In this document: one piece after another, positions 51,090 to 59,737 of the stretch
How the letters are laid out: the number at the start of each line of letters is the position of its first letter
How positions within the stretch are numbered: the stretch's first letter is position 1
Assembly: GCF_019139815.1 (NCBI RefSeq)
Contig: NZ_CP077079.1
Coordinates: 2,790,001 to 2,854,000, forward strand
Length of the DNA: 64,000 nucleotides
Source: Pseudomonas asgharzadehiana
Lineage (GTDB): Bacteria; Pseudomonadota; Gammaproteobacteria; Pseudomonadales; Pseudomonadaceae
Direction of reading: 5' to 3'
Notes under the pieces: model-generated
The model's database searches: none
Seen by the model: the letters and a program-made list of their open reading frames with translations, nothing else
Told to the model about the DNA's origin: nothing
Program-made: the position numbers and the translations under genes

Positions 51090-52715
51090 ATGACCATCTC
51101 TCGACGTGGGTTCATCGCAGGCCTGGCGCTGACCGGCGCGGCCGTGCCGGCAGCCTTCTATGCCCATCGCGAGTTGACGCGTGCGGAAGAGTTTCCGATC
51201 ACCCCCGGCGAAGCCACGGTAGACCTGGCCGACACCGCCGGCCAGCAGTTGGCGAACAGCTTGCGTGGGGTCTGGAGCCTGCGCCTGGAAGGTCGTGATG
51301 CGGGCCTCAAAGGCTTGCCGTTGCAAGGCCTGGAGCTGATGCTCGACATCGCCCCCCGTGGCCGTGGCCTGCGCGGCTACCTGGATACCGCCGCCCACCT
51401 GCGTGCCGACGGCGAACCGCGCTACCGCGTGCTGGGTGACGTGCTGACGGGCGAGGGTGCCTTGCTCTATTGGCGCCTGATCGATCGCGATGCGGCCGAT
51501 GGCGCGCCCGCCTATGAGTTCAAGATGACCCTCGACGAGGTCTGGGCCGACTTCGGCAATGCCGGCAGCGGCACGCTCAGCGGCCAGATCCTGGACCTGA
51601 ATCGCGCCCTGGCCCTGACGGAGCGGGACAACCGTTTTATCGCCCACAAGCAGGTGTTTCCCGAAGCCCGCGAGCGTATCGGCCTGAACCCGACCCTGCT
51701 GGCCTGGCTGATCGCCCCCGAGCACCGGCTGTTCCACCAACTGTGGCACGCCACTCGCGACCAGTGGCACAAGCTCTCCGAAGACAAGCGCGACGCCCTG
51801 CGAGGCATTGGCTGGCAACCCGGCCCCCGGGGCAAGGAACGCGACGCACGGGGCAAACACAAGGACCGTAACGGTTCGGGCATCGACTTTTTTTTCATGC
51901 ATCGGCATATGCTCGGCACGGCGCGCGCCCTGCAGGATTTGCCGTCGTGGCCGGCGTTTCCCGAGCCGCAGCCGGCGCTGGAGCGCGACCGCCTGGGTTT
52001 CGTGCGTTATTTCGACAACCACGACGGCTTCGCGCTGCCGCCCACCTGGTCGGCGCCGGACGACAGCGAATACACCCAATGGGTCAGCGACATAAAGGCG
52101 GCCGAGACCTACCACAGCAACTTCCAGGTCTGGGAATCCCAGTACCGCGACCCACGCTACCTGGCCAGATTCACCCTGGGGCAACTCGGTTCCGAAATGG
52201 AGCTGGGCCTGCACGACTGGCTGCACATGCGCTGGGCCTCGGTGCCCCGCGACCCTTCCAACGGCGCGCCCGTGCCTTTTGCCCGCGACCCTGCGGACTT
52301 CGCTGCGCGTTGGTATGCGGCGGAAAACGACTTCCTCGGCGACCCGTTCTCCTCCCACGTCAACCCGGTGTTCTGGCACTTCCACGGCTGGATCGACGAC
52401 CGTATCGAAGACTGGTATCGCGCCCACGAGCGCTTCCACCCAGGCGAGGTCAACCGCCTGGAGGTCAACGGCGTGGCCTGGTTCGCGCCGGGGCGCTGGG
52501 TCGAAGTCGGCGACCCGTGGCTGGGGCCCGACACCCATGGCTGCAGTACCACGCCGGGGTTGCAGATTGGGCGCTCGATGGAGATGGCCCCGGAAACCAT
52601 GAAGCTCGCGCTGCGCATTACCTTCGGCGCCGATGAAGACGCGCTCAAGGGCTTGTTCAAGCGGGTGCCGCAGCGCCCCTGGTACGCGCGGCATTTGAAG
52701 GTGAAGGCGACCTGA
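51090..52715 (+). CDS. pvdP: Tat-exported tyrosinase PvdP
   Basis: A 541-residue periplasmic copper enzyme with a twin-arginine signal (SRRGFIAGLALTGAAVPAAF). PvdP is the tyrosinase that oxidises the D-Tyr/Dab ring of ferribactin during chromophore formation. Histidine clusters fit a type 3 copper site: HRLFHQLWH (about 212-220), MHRHMLG (about 270), HDWLHMRW (about 375) and HVNPVFWHFHGW (about 423-434). The ATG is preceded by CTAAGG. It is divergent from pvdM and its stop nearly meets the convergent methionine gamma-lyase gene, marking the edge of the pyoverdine locus. Confidence 0.94.
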   Translation: MTISRRGFIAGLALTGAAVPAAFYAHRELTRAEEFPITPGEATVDLADTAGQQLANSLRGVWSLRLEGRDAGLKGLPLQGLELMLDIAPRGRGLRGYLDTAAHLRADGEPRYRVLGDVLTGEGALLYWRLIDRDAADGAPAYEFKMTLDEVWADFGNAGSGTLSGQILDLNRALALTERDNRFIAHKQVFPEARERIGLNPTLLAWLIAPEHRLFHQLWHATRDQWHKLSEDKRDALRGIGWQPGPRGKERDARGKHKDRNGSGIDFFFMHRHMLGTARALQDLPSWPAFPEPQPALERDRLGFVRYFDNHDGFALPPTWSAPDDSEYTQWVSDIKAAETYHSNFQVWESQYRDPRYLARFTLGQLGSEMELGLHDWLHMRWASVPRDPSNGAPVPFARDPADFAARWYAAENDFLGDPFSSHVNPVFWHFHGWIDDRIEDWYRAHERFHPGEVNRLEVNGVAWFAPGRWVEVGDPWLGPDTHGCSTTPGLQIGRSMEMAPETMKLALRITFGADEDALKGLFKRVPQRPWYARHLKVKAT

Positions 52716-52726
52716 GGCCTTTTGGG

Positions 52727-53947
52727 TTACGGCGTCGCCGCACAAGCGCGGGTGCACGTGGCCAGGGCTTGCTGCACGTCCGCCAGCAGGTCGGCGACGT
52801 CTTCCAGCCCGACCGATAAGCGCACCAACCCCTCGCTGATACCGTGGTGCGCGCGTTCCTGCGGGGTGTAGGTGGAGTGGGTCATGCTCGCCGGGTGCTG
52901 GGCCAGGGATTCGGCATCGCCCAGGCTGACCGCGCGTGTGAACACCTTGAGGGCATTCATGAAGCGTCGGCCGGTGTCGATCCCGCCCTTGAGCTCGAAG
53001 GCGATCATGCCGCCGGCCTGGCTCATCTGCCGCGCCGCCAGTTCGTACTGCGCGAAAGAGCGCAGGCCGGGGTAGGTGACCCACGCCACGGCCGGGTGCG
53101 CCTGCAAGGCCTCGGCCACTGCCTGGGCATTGCTGCAATGGCGGTCCATGCGCAGGGCCAGGGTTTTCAGACCGCGCATCAACAGGGCCGCGTCCTGGGG
53201 CGACATCACCGCGCCGGTCAGGTCCTTGAGCCCTTGCAGGCGAATACGCTGGGCCAGGGCCTGGCAACTGACGGCGATACCGGCAGTGATATCGCCATGG
53301 CCACTGAGGTACTTGGTGGCCGAGTGCACCACCACATCGGCGCCCAGTTCCAGGGGGCGTTGCAAGTAGGGCGTGCAATAGGTGTTGTCGATCACCACGG
53401 TCACATTCGGCTGTTGGTGGGCGAGGGCGGCTACTGCGGCGATATCCACCAGTTGCAGGGTGGGGTTGGCCGGGGTCTCGCAGTAGACCATGCGCGTGGC
53501 GGGGCTCAGCGCCGCTTGCAGGGCGGCCAGGTCGGTGAGGTCGACATGGCGCACCTTGATGCCGAATTCGCCGATGCCATGGTGCAGCAGGGCAAAGGTG
53601 CAGCCGTAGAGCGTCTGGCTGACGATCACCTCGTCGCCCGGGCGCAGCAGGGTCCAGAACGTGGCCGCAATCGCCCCCATGCCGGAACTGAACGACACCG
53701 CCGCCTCACCGTTTTCCAGGCTGGCCATGCGCGCTTCCAGCAGCGCCAGGGTCGGATTGGAAATGCGCGTATAGAAGTGGCCGCAGGCTTCACCGGCAAA
53801 ACAGGCCGCGCCATATTCGGCGGTGGGAAAGGCAAATGTGGCCGACAGGTAAATCGGCGGCACGAGCGCGCCATGGTGGTCCTTGGGGTCGTAGCCGTGG
53901 TGGATGGCGCGGGTGGAAAAGCCGAATGCAGGGTGTTTATTGTTCAT
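52727..53947 (-). CDS. megL: Methionine gamma-lyase
   Basis: A 406-residue cystathionine-lyase/gamma-synthase family PLP enzyme. It splits methionine to methanethiol, 2-oxobutyrate and ammonia in the cytoplasm. It has the PLP lysine in HSATKYLSGHGD (Lys212), Tyr59 and Arg61 (FYTR), and the LYGCTF motif with Cys116 at the position that marks true methionine gamma-lyases of Pseudomonas putida. An AAGGAG site precedes the ATG. It is divergent from an Lrp-type regulator, the same arrangement as mdeA-mdeR in P. putida. Cystathionine gamma-lyase activity cannot be excluded, but Cys116 argues for MGL. Confidence 0.9.
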   Translation of the reverse strand: MNNKHPAFGFSTRAIHHGYDPKDHHGALVPPIYLSATFAFPTAEYGAACFAGEACGHFYTRISNPTLALLEARMASLENGEAAVSFSSGMGAIAATFWTLLRPGDEVIVSQTLYGCTFALLHHGIGEFGIKVRHVDLTDLAALQAALSPATRMVYCETPANPTLQLVDIAAVAALAHQQPNVTVVIDNTYCTPYLQRPLELGADVVVHSATKYLSGHGDITAGIAVSCQALAQRIRLQGLKDLTGAVMSPQDAALLMRGLKTLALRMDRHCSNAQAVAEALQAHPAVAWVTYPGLRSFAQYELAARQMSQAGGMIAFELKGGIDTGRRFMNALKVFTRAVSLGDAESLAQHPASMTHSTYTPQERAHHGISEGLVRLSVGLEDVADLLADVQQALATCTRACAATP

Positions 53948-54001
53948 GTCGGGCGCTCCTTATTTCCTACGATGCTATGCTCATAACGGCAGATGAACAT
54001 T

Positions 54002-54012
54002 GCAAAATTTGC
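54002..54012. promoter_or_regulatory. Small palindrome between megL and its regulator
   Basis: GCAAAATTTGC (5-base arms, one central base) in the 123-base divergent gap. An AT-centred palindrome fits an Lrp/AsnC-type operator, but it is short and could be chance. Confidence 0.3.
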
Positions 54013-54070
54013 CGAAAAATCCCGTGTCCTGGGACGAAAATCCTCAAAAAACCATGAATAGAGGCAAATC

Positions 54071-54541
54071 ATGCCCGTCACTCTGGACCGTACCGACAAA
54101 GCCTTGTTGAACGCCCTGCAAGGCAATGCCCGTTTAACCGTGGCCGAGCTGGCCGAGCGCGTCTCCCTGACCACCTCCCCCTGCTGGCGCCGGGTGCGCA
54201 ACCTGGAAGACAGCGGGGTGATCAGCGGCTACCAGGCGATCCTCTCGCCCAAGGCGCTGGGTTATGGGGTGACGGCGTTTGTGAGCATCATGATGGAGAG
54301 CCATACCCAGGAAATCGCCCGAGCGTTCGAGCAGCGGTTGTTGGAAATCCCGGAGATAGTGGCGTGCCATAACGTGTCGGGGCGCTATGACTTTTTGCTG
54401 GAAGTGGTGGCCACGGACCTCGAATCGTTTGGTGAGTTTGCGCGGGAGGTGTTGCAGACGTTGCCTTGCGTTAAGGAGATCTATTCGAGTTTTTCTTATA
54501 AGTCGGTGCGGGCGTTGCGGGTGATTCCGTTGCCGGGGTAG
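54071..54541 (+). CDS. mdeR: Lrp/AsnC family regulator (MdeR-like)
   Basis: A 156-residue Lrp-family regulator. The N-terminal helix-turn-helix (LDRTDKALLNALQGNARLTVAELAERVSLTTSPCWRRVRNLEDSGVI, residues 5-51) is followed by the ligand-binding RAM domain with a VSGRYDFLLEV motif. Divergent placement from methionine gamma-lyase matches mdeR, which activates mdeA in response to methionine in P. putida. The ATG at 54071 gives the canonical family start. Confidence 0.83.
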   Translation: MPVTLDRTDKALLNALQGNARLTVAELAERVSLTTSPCWRRVRNLEDSGVISGYQAILSPKALGYGVTAFVSIMMESHTQEIARAFEQRLLEIPEIVACHNVSGRYDFLLEVVATDLESFGEFAREVLQTLPCVKEIYSSFSYKSVRALRVIPLPG

Positions 54542-54641
54542 CCGTGGTTTCACTCCAAACAGCACGTACATCCAATTTTCCCCAGCCCCAACCCCGGCAA
54601 ACTCCCCTCATCGCTGAAACATCAAGGCAGAGGGGCACCCC

Positions 54642-55232
54642 ATGGACCCAGCAGCAAAAACAGGGCCTGACGAAGTCGTCACCCTGGTGGTCAAACACCT
54701 GATCAAACAAGGCCAGGAAGCCAACTACGAAGCCTGGCTACGCCGCATCGTGCGTATCGCCGGCGAGCGTCCCGGCCACCTCGGCGTGGATGTGGTACGC
54801 AGCCGGCAGAACGGCCTGACGCTGTTCACCTGTGTATTGCGCTACCGCTCCACCCATGACCTGCAAACCTGGCTCGACTCCGCCGAACGTAACACCCTGA
54901 TCGCCGAAGCCTCGCCCATGCTGGCCGACGGCGACAACACCGAAATCGGCGCGGCCAATGAGTTCTGGTTCTCGCCCCTGGCCGACAGTGCGGCCAAGCC
55001 GCCGCGTTGGAAGCAGGCGGTGGTCAGCCTGTGTGTGATTCTGCCGCAAACCCTGCTGCTGCCCTTTATCTGGGGCCCGATCCTGCGGTTGCACCCGTTC
55101 CTGTCCAACTACGTGGTCTCGACCTTCCTGGTCACCCTGACCATCGTCCTGCTGGTGGTCTACCTGCTGATGCCGGCCGCCACCCGCCTGTTCGCTCCCT
55201 GGCTCGAAGCCTCTGTAAAGGAAACCCTATGA
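54642..55232 (+). CDS. Antibiotic biosynthesis monooxygenase (ABM)-domain membrane protein
   Basis: A 196-residue protein. The N-terminal part (about 10-105) has the ABM dimeric alpha-beta barrel pattern (VTLVVKHLIKQGQEANYEAWL, HLGVDVVR, YRSTHDLQTWLDS). The C-terminal part has two hydrophobic helices (about 128-150 and 160-182), so the domain is held at the membrane. ABM-membrane fusions are common in proteobacteria and of unknown function. The stop overlaps the next ATG by four bases (ATGA), so it is coupled to the amidohydrolase. Confidence 0.82.
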   Translation: MDPAAKTGPDEVVTLVVKHLIKQGQEANYEAWLRRIVRIAGERPGHLGVDVVRSRQNGLTLFTCVLRYRSTHDLQTWLDSAERNTLIAEASPMLADGDNTEIGAANEFWFSPLADSAAKPPRWKQAVVSLCVILPQTLLLPFIWGPILRLHPFLSNYVVSTFLVTLTIVLLVVYLLMPAATRLFAPWLEASVKETL

Positions 55233-57067
55233 ACGCCGATCTGATTCTGTTCAATGGCCAATTCCACACCGTGGACCGTGAAAACCCGCGCGCGACGGCC
55301 GTCGCCATCCGCCAGGGCCGCTTCGTTGCGGTCGGTACCGACGGTGAAGCCATGGCCCTGAAGGGGAGCGGCACCCAGGTGATCGACCTCAAGGGTCGCA
55401 CCGTCATCCCGGGGCTCAATGACTCCCACCTGCACCTCATCCGTGGCGGCTTGAACTACAACCTCGAACTGCGCTGGGAAGGCGTGCCATCCCTGGCCGA
55501 TGCCTTGCGCATGCTCAAGGACCAGGCCGACCGCACCCCCACGCCACAATGGGTGCGCGTGGTCGGCGGCTGGAACGAATTCCAGTTCGCCGAAAAGCGC
55601 ATGCCCACCCTGGAGGAACTCAACCAGGCCGCCCCGGACACCCCGGTGTTCGTATTGCACCTGTACGACCGTGCCTTGCTCAACCGTGCCGCCCTGCGTG
55701 TGGCCGGCTACACCAAGGACACGCCGAACCCGCCGGGCGGCGAGATCGTGCGCGACAGCAATGGCAACCCCACCGGCATGCTGGTGGCGCGGCCCAACGC
55801 GATGATTCTGTATTCGACCCTGGCCAAGGGCCCGAAACTGCCGCTGGAATATCAGGTCAACTCGACCCGACAGTTCATGCGCGAACTCAATCGCCTGGGC
55901 CTCACCAGCGCTATCGACGCCGGCGGTGGTTTCCAGAACTACCCCGATGACTACGCGGTGATCGAGCAATTGGCCAAGGACAAACAGCTGACGGTGCGCA
56001 TCGCCTACAACCTGTTCACTCAAAAGCCCAAGGAAGAACTCAGCGACTTCAAAAACTGGACCGGCAGCGTCACCCTGCACCAGGGCGACGACTACCTGCG
56101 TCACAACGGCGCGGGCGAGATGCTGGTGTTTTCGGCGGCGGACTTCGAAGACTTCCTCGAACCGCGCCCGGAGCTGCCATTGACCATGGAGCAGGAACTG
56201 GAGCCGGTGGTGCGCCACTTGGTGGAGCAACGTTGGCCGTTCCGTCTGCATGCCACGTACGACGAATCCATCTCGCGCATGCTCGACGTGTTCGAGAAGG
56301 TCAACCGCGACATCCCGTTCAATGGCCTGCCGTGGTTCTTCGACCACGCCGAAACCATCACGCCGCAAAACATCGAGCGCGTACGTGCCCTGGGCGGCGG
56401 TATTGCGATCCAGGACCGCATGGCGTTCCAGGGCGAATATTTTGTGGAGCGCTACGGCGCCAAGGCCGCCGAGGCCACGCCGCCGATCAAGCGCATGCTC
56501 GCCGAGGGTGTGCCGGTAGGCGCGGGCACCGACGCCACGCGAGTGTCGAGCTACAACCCATGGACCTCGCTGTACTGGATGGTCAGCGGGCGCACCGTCG
56601 GTGGCCTGGAACTGCACGCCGAAGGCCTGCCGCGCCTCACCGCGCTGGAGCTGTTCACCCACGGCAGCGCCTGGTTCTCGTCCGAGCAGGGCAAGAAAGG
56701 CCAGATCAAGGTCGGCCAATTGGCGGACGTTGCGGCGCTGTCGGCGGATTTTTTCAGCGTCGATGAAGAAGCCATCAAGTGGATTGAATCGGTACTGACC
56801 GTGGTCGGCGGCAACGTGGTGTACGGCGCCGGCGACTTCGAAGATTACGCACCGCCGCGCGTGCCGGTGCTGCCCGACTGGTCGCCGGTGGCCAAGGTGC
56901 CGGGCCACTGGCGCCCCAGTTCACCTTTGCAAGCTCAAGTACACCAATGCAGTGGCCCCTGCGGCGTGCATGCCCACGGCCATGAAAAAGCCCGCCTTTC
57001 CAGTGTGCCGGTCAGCGACTTCCAGGGCTTCTGGGGTGCGTTTGGCTGCTCATGCTTTGCGTTCTGA
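55229..57067 (+). CDS. YtcJ-like metal-dependent amidohydrolase
   Basis: A 612-residue amidohydrolase-superfamily enzyme of the YtcJ/LAF3 type. It starts ADLILFNGQFHTVDRENP and carries the metal motif IPGLNDSHLHLIRGG (HxH), later FRLHATYDES, WFFDHAE and the terminal GAGTDATR with the catalytic Asp. It ends with the conserved FWGAFGCSCFAF tail. The likely reaction is hydrolysis of an amide or imine bond; the substrate is unknown. ATG 55229 overlaps the preceding stop and has an AAAGGA site, so longer in-frame readings into the upstream gene are rejected. It probably forms an operon with the ABM protein and the downstream YcaC-like hydrolase. Confidence 0.88.
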   Translation: MNADLILFNGQFHTVDRENPRATAVAIRQGRFVAVGTDGEAMALKGSGTQVIDLKGRTVIPGLNDSHLHLIRGGLNYNLELRWEGVPSLADALRMLKDQADRTPTPQWVRVVGGWNEFQFAEKRMPTLEELNQAAPDTPVFVLHLYDRALLNRAALRVAGYTKDTPNPPGGEIVRDSNGNPTGMLVARPNAMILYSTLAKGPKLPLEYQVNSTRQFMRELNRLGLTSAIDAGGGFQNYPDDYAVIEQLAKDKQLTVRIAYNLFTQKPKEELSDFKNWTGSVTLHQGDDYLRHNGAGEMLVFSAADFEDFLEPRPELPLTMEQELEPVVRHLVEQRWPFRLHATYDESISRMLDVFEKVNRDIPFNGLPWFFDHAETITPQNIERVRALGGGIAIQDRMAFQGEYFVERYGAKAAEATPPIKRMLAEGVPVGAGTDATRVSSYNPWTSLYWMVSGRTVGGLELHAEGLPRLTALELFTHGSAWFSSEQGKKGQIKVGQLADVAALSADFFSVDEEAIKWIESVLTVVGGNVVYGAGDFEDYAPPRVPVLPDWSPVAKVPGHWRPSSPLQAQVHQCSGPCGVHAHGHEKARLSSVPVSDFQGFWGAFGCSCFAF

Positions 57068-57096
57068 CTATTAAAAACCCACGAAGGAGTTAACCC

Positions 57097-57714
57097 ATGA
57101 CTTACAAACGCTTGAACAAAGACGATGCCGTCGTACTGTTGGTCGATCACCAGACTGGCCTGATCTCCCTGGTACAGGATTTCTCCCCCAACGAATTCAA
57201 GAACAACGTGTTGGCCCTGGCCGACGTGGCCAAGTTCTTCAAATTGCCGACCATCCTCACTACCAGCTTTGAGAGCGGCCCCAACGGCCCGTTGGTTCCC
57301 GAGTTGAAAGAGCTGTTCCCGGACGCGCCGTACATTGCCCGTCCTGGCCAGATTAATGCTTGGGACAACGAAGATTTCGTCAAGGCGGTAAAAGCCACCG
57401 GCCGCAAGCAGATCATCATCGCCGGTGTAGTGACCGACGTATGCGTAGCGTTCCCAACCCTGTGCGCCCTCGCCGAAGGCTTTGAAGTGTTCGTGGTCAC
57501 CGACGCTTCCGGCACTTTCAACGAAACCGTGCAACAAGCCGCCTGGGCGCGCATGACCGCTGCCGGTGCGCAACTGGTCAACTGGTTCGCCGTGGCCTGC
57601 GAGCTGCAAGTTGACTGGCGCAACGACATGGAAGGCCTGGCCAACCTGCTGTCGCCGCGCATCCCCAACTACCGCAACCTGATGAACAGCTACTCGGCGT
57701 TGACTGCCAAGTAA
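57097..57714 (+). CDS. Isochorismatase-fold hydrolase (YcaC-like)
   Basis: A 205-residue cysteine hydrolase. Asp near residue 18 (LLVDHQTGL), a lysine in the middle region and Cys in VTDVCVAFP (about 115) give the Asp-Lys-Cys triad of the isochorismatase superfamily; overall it resembles YcaC. The substrate is unknown. It has a good AAGGAG site and lies 29 bases after the amidohydrolase, so it is probably the third gene of that operon. Confidence 0.87.
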   Translation: MTYKRLNKDDAVVLLVDHQTGLISLVQDFSPNEFKNNVLALADVAKFFKLPTILTTSFESGPNGPLVPELKELFPDAPYIARPGQINAWDNEDFVKAVKATGRKQIIIAGVVTDVCVAFPTLCALAEGFEVFVVTDASGTFNETVQQAAWARMTAAGAQLVNWFAVACELQVDWRNDMEGLANLLSPRIPNYRNLMNSYSALTAK

Positions 57715-57743
57715 TTCGGTCTCAGAGCTGTAGGCAGTCCCTT

Positions 57744-57846
57744 GTGGGAGGGGCGGTGCGACGATTCGACTTGCTCCCGATAACGGTGTATCAGTCATTG
57801 ATGCTGAGACTGACCCACCGCTATCGGGAGCAAGCTCCCTCCCACA
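57744..57846. repeat. REPIN-like inverted repeat
   Basis: TGTGGGAGGG at 57744 and CCCTCCCACA at 57837 face each other, and inside them TTGCTCCCGATA (57771) faces TATCGGGAGCAA (57822-57833). The right arm contains GGGAGCAAGCTCCCTC, a REP core typical of the P. fluorescens group. The left arm carries a different insert between its two segments. The element fills most of the 195-base gap before the LysR gene. Confidence 0.8.
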
Positions 57847-57909
57847 TTTGATTTGTGGTGTTGCGACTATCCAGTTATAAATCCAATAAATGTCCACCGA
57901 GAAGCGACA

Positions 57910-58791
57910 ATGAACCCCTTCGAAGACATGCGTCTGTTCTGCCAGGTCATGGAGTCCGGCAGTTTCACCGCTGCCGCCGAGCAACTGGGCCTGTCCAAGC
58001 AGTTCGTCAGTCGCCGCCTGATCCAGCTGGAAGACCGCCTCGGCGTACGTCTGCTCAACCGCTCCACACGTCGCCTGGATATCACGCCGCTGGGGCAGAG
58101 TTACTACGAGTCGGCCTTGCGCCTGCTCGGTGAAGTCGAACAGGTGGAGCAGGGTATCGCCGGCCAGAACAGCGAACCGCGCGGCACCATTCGGCTGAGC
58201 GCGCCGTTGTCGTTCGCCATGGCGCACCTGGGCTGCCTGTTGCCGTTGTTCCTGCAGCGCCACCCGCAAGTGTCGGTGGAAGTCGACCTCAGCGACCGCC
58301 CGGTGGACCTGATCGGCGAGGGTTACGACCTGGTGCTGCGTATCGGCATCCTGGAAGATTCCACCCTGATTGCCCGCCGTATTGCCAGTATCGAACGCGT
58401 CTACTGCGCCAGCCCCGGGTACCTGGCGCTGCGTGGCACGCCGCAAAAACCTGAAGACCTCGCCGAGCATGACTGCCTGCCCTATGGTCATGGCCGCCAG
58501 GTGCAGTGGCGCTTCAAAGGCAAGCTGCAGGCGCTGAATGTCAGCGGTCGCATGCGCGTGAACAACGGCGATCTGCTGCGTGACACCGCCATTGCCGGCT
58601 TAGGTGTCACGTACTTGCCCACCTTTATCGTCGGCGATGCGTTGAAGGACGGTCGCCTGGTCACGATTCTCGAAGATTTTGCGCCTGAGGCCCTGACCTT
58701 GTCGGCGGTGTATCCCCAGCACCGGCAGAGTTCGCGACCGGTACAGGCGCTGGTGGCGTTTCTGCGCGAGCGCCTGGCTAGCGGCTGTTGA
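57910..58791 (+). CDS. LysR family transcriptional regulator
   Basis: A 293-residue LysR regulator. The N-terminal winged helix-turn-helix (FCQVMESGSFTAAAEQLGLSKQFVSRRLIQLEDRLGVRLLNRSTRR, residues 10-54) is followed by a substrate-binding domain of the CrgA/PBP2 type (PRGTIRLSAPLSFA). The ATG at 57910 is the canonical start; an in-frame extension upstream lies in non-coding sequence. Its 3' end overlaps the convergent dehydrogenase gene by 14 bases. Its target is unknown. Confidence 0.88.
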   Translation: MNPFEDMRLFCQVMESGSFTAAAEQLGLSKQFVSRRLIQLEDRLGVRLLNRSTRRLDITPLGQSYYESALRLLGEVEQVEQGIAGQNSEPRGTIRLSAPLSFAMAHLGCLLPLFLQRHPQVSVEVDLSDRPVDLIGEGYDLVLRIGILEDSTLIARRIASIERVYCASPGYLALRGTPQKPEDLAEHDCLPYGHGRQVQWRFKGKLQALNVSGRMRVNNGDLLRDTAIAGLGVTYLPTFIVGDALKDGRLVTILEDFAPEALTLSAVYPQHRQSSRPVQALVAFLRERLASGC

Positions 58792-59737
58792 GCGGCGCAG
58801 TGACGAGGTTCTCCAGGGCCTGGCCACGGAGGTAGCGGTGCAGGTTGGCCAAAAACGTATCCGCGATCTCCTGCCGGCTGTTGGTTGAAATCGCCGATGT
58901 GTGTGGCGACACACGCACCCGTGGGTGGCTGTACAGCGGGTGCCCGTCCGGCAAGGGTTCCGGCTCGGTCACGTCCAGTGAGGCGAGGCCGATCCGGCCG
59001 TTGTCCAGTGCTTCGAGCAGCGCCTCCTGATCCAGCAGCCCGCCGCGCGCGATGTTGATCAGGTGCAGCCCTGGCTTGGCGCCGGCCAATACGTCGCGGT
59101 CGACGATGTTGCGGGTGGCCTCGTTCAACGGCGCCGCCAGCACCAGGTGGTCGGCGCGGGCGAACAGATCGTGGATGTCTCTGGCGGCTTCCACGCCTGG
59201 CGCAAAAGGCGCCTGGCTGTGCCGCAGCGCTATCACCTTGATGCCCAATGCCTGGGCCTTGTGCGCCAGGCGCTCACCGATCGCGCCAAAACCGAAGAGG
59301 CCCAACGTGGTGCCCTTGAGTGGGCGCAATGGGGTGAAATTCCAGTGTGAGTCTTTCACCCAAATGTCCGGCAGATGCTTGGATGCGGCAAAAATCGCCG
59401 CCAGGGCGAATTCGGCCAGGTTGTCGGCGGCGCTGCCGCGCGAGGTGGTGACCGGCGGGCCGTTGAACAGCCATTGCGGATAGAAGTCGATGCCCGATGA
59501 AACCAGATGCACCCATTGCGCGCCGTAGGGCCAGCCCGGTGGTGGGGTGTTTGGGGCGGTGTAGCCGCGCACGTTGATCGGGCGCAGCAGCAGGATATTC
59601 GCGTGGGGCGGCAGGTCGCTCGGTACCCCGATGGGCACGCCGATTACCTGGGCCTGGGGATGCAGCGACGCCAGGCGTTCGCGGATCACCTGGTTGAAGT
59701 CCTCGTCCAGTTGGCTGGCGATAATCACCTGACTCAT
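58778..59737 (-). CDS. D-2-hydroxyacid dehydrogenase family protein
   Basis: A 319-residue NAD(P)-dependent dehydrogenase. The dinucleotide motif GLFGFGAIGERLA lies near 145-157, and the family segment ARGGLLDQEALLEALDNGRIGLASLDVTEPEPLP carries the catalytic Glu. Arg is in LINIARGG and the His in SPHTSAIS. It reduces a 2-oxo acid or oxidises a D-2-hydroxy acid in the cytoplasm. ATG 59737 overlaps the upstream stop by four bases (ATGA), so it is the last gene of the minus-strand sulfur-type cluster. The substrate is unknown. Confidence 0.87.
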   Translation of the reverse strand: MSQVIIASQLDEDFNQVIRERLASLHPQAQVIGVPIGVPSDLPPHANILLLRPINVRGYTAPNTPPPGWPYGAQWVHLVSSGIDFYPQWLFNGPPVTTSRGSAADNLAEFALAAIFAASKHLPDIWVKDSHWNFTPLRPLKGTTLGLFGFGAIGERLAHKAQALGIKVIALRHSQAPFAPGVEAARDIHDLFARADHLVLAAPLNEATRNIVDRDVLAGAKPGLHLINIARGGLLDQEALLEALDNGRIGLASLDVTEPEPLPDGHPLYSHPRVRVSPHTSAISTNSRQEIADTFLANLHRYLRGQALENLVTAPLNSR

